From Paramarasmius palmivorus (lineage: Eukaryota; Basidiomycota; Agaricomycetes; Agaricales; Marasmiaceae): a stretch of DNA of 64,000 bases. The notes below the pieces were generated by a model. That model did no database searches and was not told the DNA's origin. It worked only from the letters and a program-made list of their open reading frames with translations. The position numbers were made by a program, and so were the translations under genes. Positions 1 through 10,885 of the stretch are shown piece after piece. Every line of letters begins with the position of its first letter. Within the stretch, counting starts at the first letter, position 1. Location: the NCBI GenBank assembly GCA_037176845.1, contig JAYKXP010000128.1, positions 62,001 through 126,000 of the forward strand. Direction: 5' to 3'.

Positions 1-2334
1 TGGATCAAATAGTCTTTTCGGCTGGCGAAAGGGTATCTGTATGTCAAGGTAAGCGTTTTTGTAGTTCTTTTACTTTCATGCTGACGCGAAACCCTTATCG
101 CCAGCAGCAACCACTCCAAGCCAGCGCGGTAACCCCAGGCCTTTGCTCATGCGACCTGAAACCAGCATCGAAGATTCCTGTTTTCGTATCGGAACCTGGG
201 TCTCATGGAGTTCTTCTTGTACATGTCATCCTGAGGTAAGGAAATGCCCTGCTGTTCTAGCTTTGAATATATCATTGATAGATTCTCTTTAGTAGCCGCA
301 ACTCCCGACAAAGTAGAATATGTGTCGATACTGCCTTCGACGTGTTCCCAGCCGAATCGCTCTAGCGCATGGTGCAACACCCACCATCCACACGTCTATA
401 CCACACCAATATCGCCGACGCTAGTCATGGCCATTTTTTTACCTTATCCGGAATACCCCATCCGGCTCCTGACGCTGTATACACCTGCGTCCTCTCGACC
501 CTTGCCTCTTTTTAAACGAGAGCTTCAAGGTCGATGTCGAGCTTGGGTGAATGTAGACGTATGGTCTCGGTACCTCAAGACGTCAAACCTGTTCATCTTT
601 ACGAGGCGGATGCTGGTCCTATGGGCAAATGAGTGAGCGAGGAACTATCCTCGTGAGTGTTTCTCTTGCCTTCTTCACGCGTTTTACTCATCATACCGTC
701 CCTTTCACAGTGACAACTACAAAACCAAGAATACACTTCGCCTTGGAGACTTTCCGCGCGGGTTCCCCAGGTACATCGAGTCGCTTATGCTCGTAGATGA
801 GCGTTTGGCGTTCTATTGGGCGTACTCCCTGCTTCACCTCTGTGAACGCGCCTTCATTCGAGCGTTCACGCCCTTGGATGAACATCCCGCGTTCTATTGG
901 GCATACTCCTTGCTTCACCTTCCAAACCATCGGCATAGTAGACGGTACCATTTTGTCTCACCATGTCGAACCACTGGCAGACGGTGCTATACACTTACCG
1001 GGCAAGCACTGTTGTCGGCTCTGTTCTCAAGAGCAGCAGCCAAGCTTTGATGCTTGGACCTTCTTTAGCTCGGATGAAGAAGAACAGTTCATTGGGAGAC
1101 TGTGACGAGCAAGTGAATGTCTCTAATCGTCATTGGTGAGTAACTGTTACTTTTGCACCACCTTTAGTAGTACTAACTGACACGCTTAGGCTTTCATGTG
1201 GAACGGGTTACTTGCCAATCTATTGTGCCCTGCGGCTATGTCAAGAAAGTGACCGGCGTGGAGATAATGGTGTCTTGCGTTGCGAGCGCATTAGCCCAGA
1301 TCTTCGCTGGCGGATGTTGTGAGCGTGGATATGAAAGCATGGGCTAGAGGGCGTATAGGAAGCTAATGTAATGTAGGACATGACCATGGTACTGCAAAGG
1401 ACACGGGGGCATGATTGTGGTCTATGACCGTTGGCCTGAGCGGTGTGGCGAGGAGGAAAGGAGAAGCGAACCGTACGCATGTTAACGTCCTTCGGAGCGG
1501 TGTTCGGCATTCGTACCATCGGTATGTCGTATCCTGTCTCGCCGCAGTGTTTTCGCTGGCTGACTTTCGCGTTCTTTGCAGCTTCAACGATAGACTGTCT
1601 AGTTATCGTTCAGATAGGGATAGACAGGGTTAAGGCGCCAGTAGACACCATGAAAGTGTACCGCAGTAGAAATATTCGTTTATATTGCTCCATTGAATAC
1701 CATACGTGACAAAAGTTGTTGCCAGTGATCTATGTCGCGGCCTATGTGCTTCGGCAGTAGGATGTCATACTCAACATATCTATATCCTTCGGACTCTTGG
1801 TACCGTGAAATCAAGATACGAGATCCCTGATCTTGCGCCGAATGTGCTGAAGCTATTAGTCCTCCAGGGTGCCTATTATTACGGTTGACAGGCTGAGGAT
1901 CGTGATCCACACATCGTGTCCTCACGACGACAATCTCTCCTTCCAGATAATTTCCGGGCTTTCAGGCCGCAAGTAGAGTCGGCGGTGGCGGAGTTGAAGC
2001 TCGCCGCGGGATTCACGCTCTGGTACAACTCTGGTATTGAATTTGAGGGATATGTCGAGTACCCCAAGGTCATATCCGAGGAAAATTCAACGCTATAAAA
2101 GCTGGAGGTGAGTTGAAGATTGGTTGAAGCCCTAACAACTGTAAAAACGCACATTATGTTTGACAATGATCAATTTGCCGGTGAAAGTCGAAAGAGTCGA
2201 GATACCAAAGGTTGGAGGCACAACGATGCGTCGGTTTGCTTTGAAAGATAAATTTGACGTGATATACCACCGGGGATGTATAGAAGACGTACCTGTGTTG
2301 ACGTTGGAAGAGGTGGTCGCATGGGACAGCTTTC

Positions 2335-2420
2335 GATGATGGTGGTGGTCTGGTCAAAGTGGAAGCAGATAGCGTTTGCCGGCGGCAATTGATTTTGCTC
2401 AAAACGACCACCATCTCTTC
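2335..2420 (+). repeat. alpha1: imperfect palindrome
   Basis: The outer arms GATGGTGGT and ACCACCATC surround a GCCGGCGGC centre. The centre is in the opposite sense to most other copies, a state shared only with alpha8. It sits about 120 bases before the CT-rich exon of U1. Confidence 0.75.
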
Positions 2421-3942
2421 CAGGTCTCTTTGCTCGCTCGTTGCAGGTCTAATGGTATGCTCAATCATTATATGTTCCTCTTACGAGTGCTAATATACTT
2501 TCTAGTAGCTCAGAAGAATTGAACCGAGACTCGAAAAGTCCACTTTCGGAATAAGTTATGTACGCCGTTTTTGCTCAACGTTTTTCGCCTTCCTCACATC
2601 TCTTCCAACCCAAGCACACCTACAGCTGGATGTCTACGCCCTCGATGATGCTTTATCCTCTTTCCAAGACGCTCCCAGACACTCAACACGTTCCATGTCC
2701 TCCACGCAAGCTCCACCACCGAGCTTAGGCTACTCTGCACATCCATCGCTAGCACACAGGATTCCGCCGAAACATGTCCACTCTGTTCCCCTCTTACTTC
2801 TCCTCCTCCTCCACTCCTCTTCTCGCACACAGCTTATCCGCCACCTTCTCAGCTGCATCCGGCAAGCCGTCGCTACACCAATCACCTTTCTACTCCCTTC
2901 GTCCCAATGAAACTTGCCTCGCGTACTCTATCCAGGCACAAATGAGCCCCGGTGTCCGCTGGGTGGCGATGGAGGGATTATCGAGCGCAGGAAGGGTCTG
3001 GAGTATAGTGTTTGGTCAGAAATCGCGTTTCAGACTTAGGTGAGCACTCCCCTTTTTCTCCCTCTTTTCAACGCGTTTATCTGACACCTTATCATCTACA
3101 GCGCCGAAAAGAAGAATCCTATGTTTTCAATCTCACCAACGAACCCAGAAGGCCTTTAGTCCCAAGTACAGATGATAAACCCTCACAACAAGCGCGCTGC
3201 TGGCTCCCTAAACTCCTACAACCTCACCTTCCCGTTCCTTCCCTCAAATCTTGACCTTGTCACTGTGTTCCAACGTGCCAAGTCGCCATCGAGACGCTCA
3301 TCAACTTTGTAACATTCAGCGGGTGCTTTACCGACACCGGCGTGGGTTTAGACCATGTTTCGCAGGAAGTGGGAATAGCGGTTATTAGCCAGTCGTTTTG
3401 TTGGAATCAAGCTTTCAGCTACACCGATTTTGAGACCTCACAAAGCTGCTGGCGTTCCTATGGACGGGAAGTGTGGATATACACAAAATCTATCACTGTG
3501 ACCTCTATCCGAGAACACAGCACTTCCTAGATTTCATGGTGGTCGCTCCTAGTCGATACTCAAAGCCATCGTCACCAACTTGTAGTGACGAATGCCACTA
3601 TCGATGTTGCCAACGGACCCTCAGTCCTCTTTTGGCTATCACCATGTTTCGGCGTACCATGCTCACCGTGACATGCCATATTGCCAACCCATTATTCAGC
3701 TCTAGCAAACGTCGCCCGGGATGCACGAGGATGTCTACTACAGAACATCCGGAGCCTAGCCGTTCATGGAGACCTTCGGTATCGGCATTATCTGTCGGGC
3801 TGCATAGAGTGTTGAGAGACTGCTAGCTTCCTGCATGTTCGGACCAACATTTGATGGTAGCCCCCGCGGCACACATTACTTTTCTGGATGCCATGTGTGT
3901 AGCGCGGAAAGTGGCCGTTTCTGAATGGGACCTTGTGCCGTT

Positions 3943-3963
3943 ACCTCCTCCTCCTCCTCCTCC
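3943..3963 (+). repeat. CTC trinucleotide microsatellite
   Basis: About seven uninterrupted CTC repeats lie inside U1. The matching place in the inverted copy U6 (near 37,850) lacks the run, so it arose after the two copies separated. Confidence 0.85.
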
Positions 3964-6316
3964 AGATACCTATCTATCTGTCTTTGTATCACGTGCATTC
4001 ATTCTATAGTCGACCCTGCGAACGGCATAGCACCTCCTTCGACCCGCGAACGACTTGGTACTCCATTCTACCTTTGACGAGGTATACCCACTGTGGATTT
4101 CGACTAGCTTGTGTATCTCAAGCTCTCGATCTCAGGTCAAAGATCACCGCCTGACTTGCGAGACGGTATCTGCGTTCGACTGTAGACCCGCGCTGGGAAT
4201 GGGACATATGCGTTCGGTGGGTACTGAACCTATATTCTCAAACTTTAGCTGACGGATTTTCTTTTGTTCATAGTGCTTGTCCAAAGCCAGAACATTCAGA
4301 ATTCACAGCTCATGATCAGAGCCCGAGCGTCCTCACCTGACCGTTGTGCATCATACAGCGTCTCCGGATACGCTTCAGCTACCTCCCCGGCCATTGTTTC
4401 ATAATCATGGAGTCTCCTGGTCTCGGAACACCCTCGATATCTCGCCTTCCTTGGTCCACGGGTATGGGTGTTCGAGTATCTGGAGCTCGATAGTGACAGA
4501 ACCTCATCTTGTTCGACAGGGTTGTCATTTGAAAGGTAATGTATGTCAACTCAATAAGCGTTTTGAAACCTCGCTGATTATCTACGTCTTACAGGGATAC
4601 ATCTCACACGGACATGATTCCTTCGTTCTACCAACCCTAGCACCTTCCTGTACTTGGACCGGCAATGCGAAGGCTCAAACACAACTCATATCCACGATCA
4701 CCGACCGACTCTCAAGACGTGGAAACGCTTGGAACAGTCTTTCGTTCGAATTATTCATCTTCTCCACGCCTTCAGCCACCTACAACCCGGGTGTTCCGCA
4801 GCATACTCTAAATATAGAGGCCATAGCTGCGGTTGGTGGTGCTGCAGGTGATGTCGCTGATATGGCGTCTGTGAACGACGCGATAACAAGAAGCGGCCTC
4901 GAGGCATCGTTCTTGCTGCACGTGTACAACCTTCCACCTCGAGGCTGATCGTTCCTCGCAACAAATGGATTATTCGCCTTCTACCCTGGGCGCCGAAGGC
5001 TATCCTCTACGTTCGCTCACCTCATGGTTCTGATAGCTTGCTGTCTTCATTCCCAACGTTAGCGGACTGCAGGTGCGTGCACTTTGACCTTGTGTTTTCT
5101 TCTGTATGCTCATGTTGTTCCAAGATGTTCAAGTCAAAATGACTCGCCATGTCCATGCCGCTCGGTTTGTAAACCTGCCCTAAGACGAAGATCAACATCC
5201 TATCCGACCTTACGATGCCCTAGCCGCGACTATGATCAATCTGTCGCTTATGCTTCATCACTGCAAGATACGGGGATACAGCTTTCGGTCCAGGCGATAC
5301 TCACATAACTTGGTATCTGTTTGATGTTGCTTCTTCGGTGCTGGGGACTAAACTTTGGTTTACAGTCTGATTAATCCATACACGATGCCGTTTCTGTGTA
5401 AGTGTTTCGTGTATACATTCAAAGATGAATTGGCTCATTAGTTTTGCTTACAGGAGCGGCTCAACGATGGGTACCTCTCGAAAAGGGTCCATAGCTTTCG
5501 GATTGGTCAAGCTTAGGCAGATGGTGAGGTGTACCGTGCTTCTCGATGTGGATCTTTCTCTAACATCGTTTAGGTGCTGGGCGAGTTTTACCGGCACGGT
5601 ATGTGTTGATACAGCTGTCCGAGCGACCATAGTAACTAACACAAGACCTAGATGACCAAGACCCTAGGCTAATCTGGGGCCGGATGTCCTTTTTATGTGC
5701 ATTCTCTCGGCATTTTGTCAGGACCTCGCTGGGAATATCTATCCCTTGCTCCACCAGCTTGAAGCGACGGCGATTTCGACAGTCACATTGACTCAGGCAT
5801 ATCCGAGCCTGAGTTGCGAATACTTCTCTCCTACTCGCCCAACGTTCGTAGTTGGGCACTCGGCGAAGGTTCTGTCCGCGTGTACCTCTGAAGTGGGCAT
5901 ACAGATTCGACGTCAGCAGGTAGTGGCTGGGACTTCAGCCATTCCAGCTGGATGTTGGATACGTATGGATTTGCTATGCTGAAAACTACGGATGAGGTGT
6001 GTACAGTCGTGAAACATCTGCGTATGAAAACTACCTAACAGTGAATTCGTTAGGCAAACGGGCTATACACTGGCTTGGCTTGGGAACGTTTCTGCTTTTC
6101 GTACGTTTCTCTGCATTGGGTTCCGTGTGCTCTATATTGATGAATGTTGGTCTAGGTACACTCAACGTTATCCTGAGTAGTGTATGGTCCTACTGTTCAT
6201 CAGCACGCTCACCTCAGCACGCTGCATCAAGCAAAAAGGTACGTTGAACAACCATAATCCGCCGCTGGCTGAAGCTCATGGTTATCTGGTTAGCTTAGGT
6301 TTTCCTGGGACAATAG

Positions 6317-6829
6317 CTGTACCATCATGACGCTGGGAAGTGTGAACAAAATATCGCGCTTCGCACCCAGCTCGTTCCTTACTGCATCAAGATCTTCAAG
6401 CTCCTGAAGGATTCATCATACGGCCTCTATCCCGACTTTTCGTCCAACCACCTCGTGACGCGTGCGACAAGGTCGAATGAACCCACAGTACATCGGCTCA
6501 TGTTTGATCTATTGGAATGCGTGTTAGAAACGCTAGGCCAACTGTCGGTTGCACCAAGGAGGAATGAAGGCGTTGGTACGTTGATTACGCTTCTCCTGAA
6601 TTGCGCAGCCGATTTGGGATGTCTCGTAGATGGTTCAATGGCGTTCAAGCATCAAGGCAAGGCTTTGGAATGGTTCTCTCAGGAACATGTTTCATGGTTT
6701 GGGAACCGACGATCTGGCGCCGTTACAATCCATCAAGCTCAAGCTTCAATCCTTTTCATACCCCTTCGTCTTCGTGTTGCTGCTGGTGGCATGCCGCTAC
6801 CATCTGTTCGTCTCGGATACGCACTGTGA
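6317..6829 (+). pseudogene. Open 170-codon remnant of a late U1 exon
   Basis: The frame runs from just after a TAG (6314-6316) to a TGA ending at 6829, with the first ATG at 6455. The part with TVHRLMFDLLECVLETLGQL looks helical and protein-like. The homologous part of U8 (inverted, about 52,730-52,510) keeps a related frame reading QLSVALVGEIGATIKENL before a GTATGT-like donor. At the corresponding point U1 diverges and has GTACGT. The two copies suggest a genuine ancestral exon, since interrupted in different ways. The alpha-helical, HEAT-like character is an impression only, and no family is assigned. Confidence 0.35.
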
Positions 6830-7139
6830 CTAGACACATGTCTGATCCCTTCCGGCATTTCTTCGGAGCTCAGACATTTGGGTCGGCACTGTTCCCAATA
6901 CATAGCCCTCGCGCTACCAGTGTCGGGGCTTCAGGGTATCCACGAAACGAGCAAGACGTTCAAAGTGGAGGTGCGGATGAAGGATCATGCCGGGTTCGCT
7001 GCTGCGACCCTAATATTGTTGTCGATGGATGGGCGTGTGTTATTACTCATTGCGCGATATCGATACAGGATATGATGTATGTAGTGTTTTGTTATCATTC
7101 TGTATATCTATTTCAATGTGAATGAACTGTATAAGGCTA

Positions 7140-7799
7140 CTCTATGGTTTGCTAGCTATGACAGAACACGGACCGTTTCAGTGTATCTCGAAACTTGAAC
7201 TACGCCGGCAGGATGGCGGGGGTGCAGGAACACCTACTGAATGATTCGATTCTGCCCTAGTTTTTTCTAGATATTTTCTTCACGAATCGTGTAGTAATAG
7301 AGCCTTAGCTTAAAACTTTTTTAGCCTTCCTGCTAGTATCGAAAGGATTTGATTGAGACCGAATCGGAACTAGGGACGCATAGAAACTACTCAGCCTTAC
7401 CTTTCTGCAACGCCGAGGTCATCTGTTCCACCTATTCGTTGAATCATCCACTGGCAAAAGAAGCTGAGGATTCCTGTCGGTCCGTGACTCCGTCCATCGT
7501 AGTCGAGGGAGAAGGAAATAAGCGCCCAAAAACTTCTTCGCTTCCATCACCGACAACCGGATCTTCCTTCCTTTCGAAATGTTATCATGCGGTCACCTCC
7601 AAGGCATGCGCATTGCGGAAGCCCCATGTCAACATCTAGCGCTCAAGGTGTTGATGAAATGACGAGACCTGTCAATCTCCACTGATATGGCCAACTGTTC
7701 ACATGAGCTTCAACGTGCATTTCTGCCGTCATTAATGCAGTAGCTGCCAGGCCGAAGATCTTCTATCCAGACATTGTACACGCCCACGGTAGGACGGAC
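7140..7799 (+). promoter_or_regulatory. Upstream flank of gene A, homologous to that of gene C
   Basis: This stretch holds no gene. It aligns over most of its length with the reverse complement of 52,010-51,301 upstream of gene C. Shared blocks include CTTGAACTACGCCGGCA, AATAAGCGCCCAAAA and CACATGAGCTTCAACGTGCAT close to the start codon. Conservation next to two genes is compatible with promoter content, but it is also what a simple block duplication would leave. No clear TATA box was seen. Confidence 0.45.
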
Positions 7800-7952
7800 A
7801 TGGACTCGAGCAGAGAGGATAGTGAGGAGAGGAGGCAGGAAGAGGAGGAGAGGAGGAGAGAGGCCTATGAGCAGTTGGAGGAGGACTTGCAGTATGAGCA
7901 TTGGGAGCAGTGGGAGCGGAGAAGGGATGAGGAGGATCAGAGGAAAGAATAG
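7800..7952 (+). pseudogene. Ancestral 5' coding segment of gene A, ended by TAG
   Basis: The ATG at 7800 begins MDSSREDSEERRQ, matching the start of gene C (MDVDPSREDSEERRQ). The frame runs 50 codons and meets TAG at 7950-7952. The same frame then continues without another stop into the rest of exon 1. Either gene A now starts at the next in-frame ATG (7971), or the product is truncated to 50 residues, or the base is a sequencing error. Only the N-terminal charged helix would be lost with the later start. Confidence 0.75.
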
Positions 7953-7970
7953 GACTGGGAGGTGAAGTGG

Positions 7971-10885
7971 ATGAAGGAGAAGGAGGAGGAGACGGAGCGG
8001 AAGGAATATGAGGCATGGAAGAAGGAGAGGGAGAGGGAGGAGGAGGAGGAGGAGGATGAGAATCGATGGAAGAGGGAGGAGAGAAAAAAGCGGAAGAAGG
8101 AGGCTGCTGACCAGTCATACGAAAATCTGCAAGCAGAAGTCAAGAAATATGACGACGGAATGGTTCTGGGCTGGAAAGAGGACATCGACACACTGCTAGT
8201 TTTCGTATGTCAAGTTTCCAGTTTACCAGTCATTTTCTGATCCATGAATAGGCTGGTCTCTTCTCCGCGATCGTTACCGCTTTTCTTATTGAATCATACC
8301 AATGGCTGCAAGAAGATCCCGAAGACGCTACTGTTGTCATTCTTACACAAATCTTTCACCAACTCAATGCATCTAGCATCCCAAAGCCAGAGCCTTTCAC
8401 ACCAGATGCTTCATCCATCCGAATCAATTGTTTTTGGTTTCTCAGCCTCATCTTCAGCCTCACATCTGCACTTTTCGGTCTACTGTGCAAACAATGGCTA
8501 CGCGAACACCAGCGCGACGTACCAACTCGCACAGTCGCAGAGAATCTGGCACTACGACAGCTACGCCGAGATAGCTTTGAAAAGTGGGGCGTAGCGTCGT
8601 TCTTGTCGGCACTTCCAATTCTTCTCGAGATCGCATTGGCCTTCTTTTTTGTTGGTGTTTTGGATCTCCTTTGGACGCTTCATCCCATAGTCTTTGGCAT
8701 ATGCCTCGCAGCGATTTCGCTCAGCATAGGGCTGTATCTCTTCACCACAATCCTGCCCACCATCACAGTTCCACGCGATCAGGGTCGGTTTTTCAACACT
8801 TGGGATTCGGGACTCGGTCGCTCCCATCATGACTTTGGGCAGTTGGCTTACCAGTTCATCTGCCCATACAAGTCTCCCCAAGCATGGGCTGTCTACAAGC
8901 TCCTCACCACGCTCCCCAGACCTCTCCTCCGCTTTCCTTTCATCAACAAGTTCACCAGAACATACCTCCGCCCGCTATGGGACCATATCCAAGCCCAAGC
9001 CACCAGTTGGTCGACGTTTGACCTCCGAGTGGTCAGACAGTTCGACCAGGAAGTCTATGTCATAATGGATTCCCTCTCTCACCAATCATTCCAACTGCAG
9101 GTTTACGAGCTGCGGGCACTGCAGTGGGCTGTCACAATGTTTCGTGATAGCCCTTCAATGTTCCCGTATCTCGAGAATGTGTTGGAAACACTTCCCTGTT
9201 CGGTCGCGATTTCTGCAGTTCTGGATCGGTGGGACATCGCGATGTGGGAGGTGAGGAAGCAGGATATTGGAGAATACCTCAGATACCCAACCATGTCCCC
9301 CATGCCCAAACCCATCACTAGCGACCCTCCACTCCACTCCCGAGAGGGGATAGAGTTGTTGTTCTGGCACCGGCTTTGGGGTGTCATTGTCGAGCGTGGG
9401 GATGTCCGTTCTTTGTCCAAATCTCTTGAAGATTTCACCCAGAAGCTCCCAAAATCATTAAGAAACTTTCAGTTCTTCATTCCCCTCCCCTTCGCCACCG
9501 CACTATGGTCACACGAGGAGTCCTGGATCCGACAGGGAAGCCTCCTGCTCCTGCGACATTTCGAGGAATCTTGGAATCCCTCCCCAGGGTATGACGAGGA
9601 ACGACATAACGAGGAGCGGGTGGCATTTGCTAATGGCCTTGCCAAGCATCTCAAGTATTCGGATCCACCTTCAGTGTTGTTGACGAGCAAAAGGGGGCAA
9701 GCGTTCATTAGGTTCATTCATCATGAGATTATAATCCGTCAATTGTATTCTCACGGAGATGAAAGATTCCCTATACCATTGGGCTATTTTTGGGGAAATG
9801 CAATCCAAAAGGTCCAGGAAGTCGGTAAACTACCCAACAACTACTTCACACCTCTCCCTAATGAAGACGAAGATCCCCCTTCCTCTTTCCAACCTCCTCA
9901 ACTCGAACTTATCCGATACTCTGTGGATACCATACCCTTCCAATTTGGCTATCCTCAAAACAATATTGAAAATTCACCCAGCATCTCTCCATCGCCCAGT
10001 CCTGCCGGTAATGTCCATCAAAACATCGTCATGGATTCTCTTAAGACCCTTTGGAACAATGCAAGGAGCCTAGTTGGAATCAGTGGTAGCATTGGGAACA
10101 GAGACGGGCATATTGGCGATAACGCTCTAGGTGGTGGTACCAACCAGGATGACTTTGGAGATTTGGAGATTCTGCAGCATCCCGGCAAACGTTCCTCTTT
10201 ACCCCACACAGCCAATGACAACGTCCAAGAGGACCACGCTGGATCTGGGTCAATAACTGGTCCTTCCAACATCTCACATAATACTGGTACCACTTCCCTG
10301 CAAGATCAAGGAACCAGTAGTCAAGCAGGCGGCGATGGAGGAAACGGAGCATCGACATCACATGCTGATGATGTCCAGGAAAGCGGTGGTATACAGGTTC
10401 ATGAATCTTGGGGCAATGCAACAACCAATATCGCAGGTAGTATCTTGAATCAAGGCGTACCTGAATCGCAGGCTGTTGACGAGAGCCCTGCATCGCCATC
10501 AGATAATGATGAACCCGCCGCATCGAGAGCAATAGTAGCTGGAGGTACCAGCTCTTATCACCCTGAGGATTCTGCAGACGATTCACCGGCACCTCTCTCG
10601 ACAACTGGAGGAGACAAACCTGATATATCGGTACCACCAGATACCGACCTGGATCATCCTACGCAAGCTGGCAAGCCTAGTACCACTGGAAACTCCGCTT
10701 CACCATCAGAACAGCAAGGTGAACGAACCAGGGATGATCACGAGGAACAGACGATGGTTGGCATTCGAGGTGCTGCTGATCCTAGTTCCTCGCGAGATCA
10801 AGGGCAGAGGACACTCAGAAGAGGCGAAGGTCGGGGATCGAACAAGATAAATGATCCTAATCACCTTCGCATGTTCCGTCTATGA
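7971..10885 (+). CDS. DUF6535 family membrane protein, paralogue A
   Basis: Two exons, 7971-8204 and 8252-10885, are joined across a 47-base phase-0 intron (GTATGT...GAATAG). The result is about 955 residues from the ATG at 7971; the ancestral start at 7800 is cut off by a TAG. Order of parts: Glu/Lys/Arg-rich coiled coil (about 1-45); the DUF6535 signature KKYDDGMVLGWKEDIDTLL leading into helix 1 (about 70-92); helix 2 with NCFWFLSLIFSLTSALFGLL (about 136-157); the conserved cytosolic loop CKQWLREHQRDVPTRT; helix 3 (about 192-220); helix 4 (about 223-247). A conserved region then follows (ALQWAVTMFRDSP, AVLDRWDIAMWE, PPSVLLTSKRGQAFIRF), and after it a long Ser/Asp/Gly-rich tail. The tail and 3' flank differ from those of B, C and D. 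The family assignment is secure, the function is unknown, and expression is uncertain because of the upstream stop. Confidence 0.88.

Larger units (their letters stand above)
1..7130 (+). pseudogene. U1: decayed multi-exon repeat unit upstream of gene A
   Basis: This is a gene-like repeat copy with no intact reading frame. It enters the window already inside the unit. Bases 11-55 match 19,565-19,610 and the reverse complement of 58,050-58,000. A fossil intron (653-710, GTGAGT...TTTCACAG) precedes an exon starting TGACAACTACAAAACCAAG, which recurs near 20,262 and, inverted, near 57,380 and 34,970. Palindrome alpha lies at 2335-2420. It is followed by a CT-rich exon (about 2545-3039), an intron at 3040-3101 and further exon-like blocks to about 7100. 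Bases 2340-6300 match the reverse complement of 39,345-36,300 closely by eye, and the whole unit pairs with U8. The longest open stretches (4346-4948, 6317-6829) are remnants. The ancestral protein is not recognised. Confidence 0.7.

Noticed and set aside
4346..4948. 200-codon plus-strand frame in U1.
   Set aside because: The homologous stretch in U6 (37,500-36,940, minus) is frameshifted and interrupted and the frame spans an apparent intron end (CTTACAG near 4594), so it is not a gene.
7732..8118. Minus-strand Pro/Ser-rich open frame opposite exon 1 of gene A, and its equivalent at 31,102-31,524.
   Set aside because: It is the complement of the purine-rich coiled-coil exon; low-complexity antisense frames are expected there.
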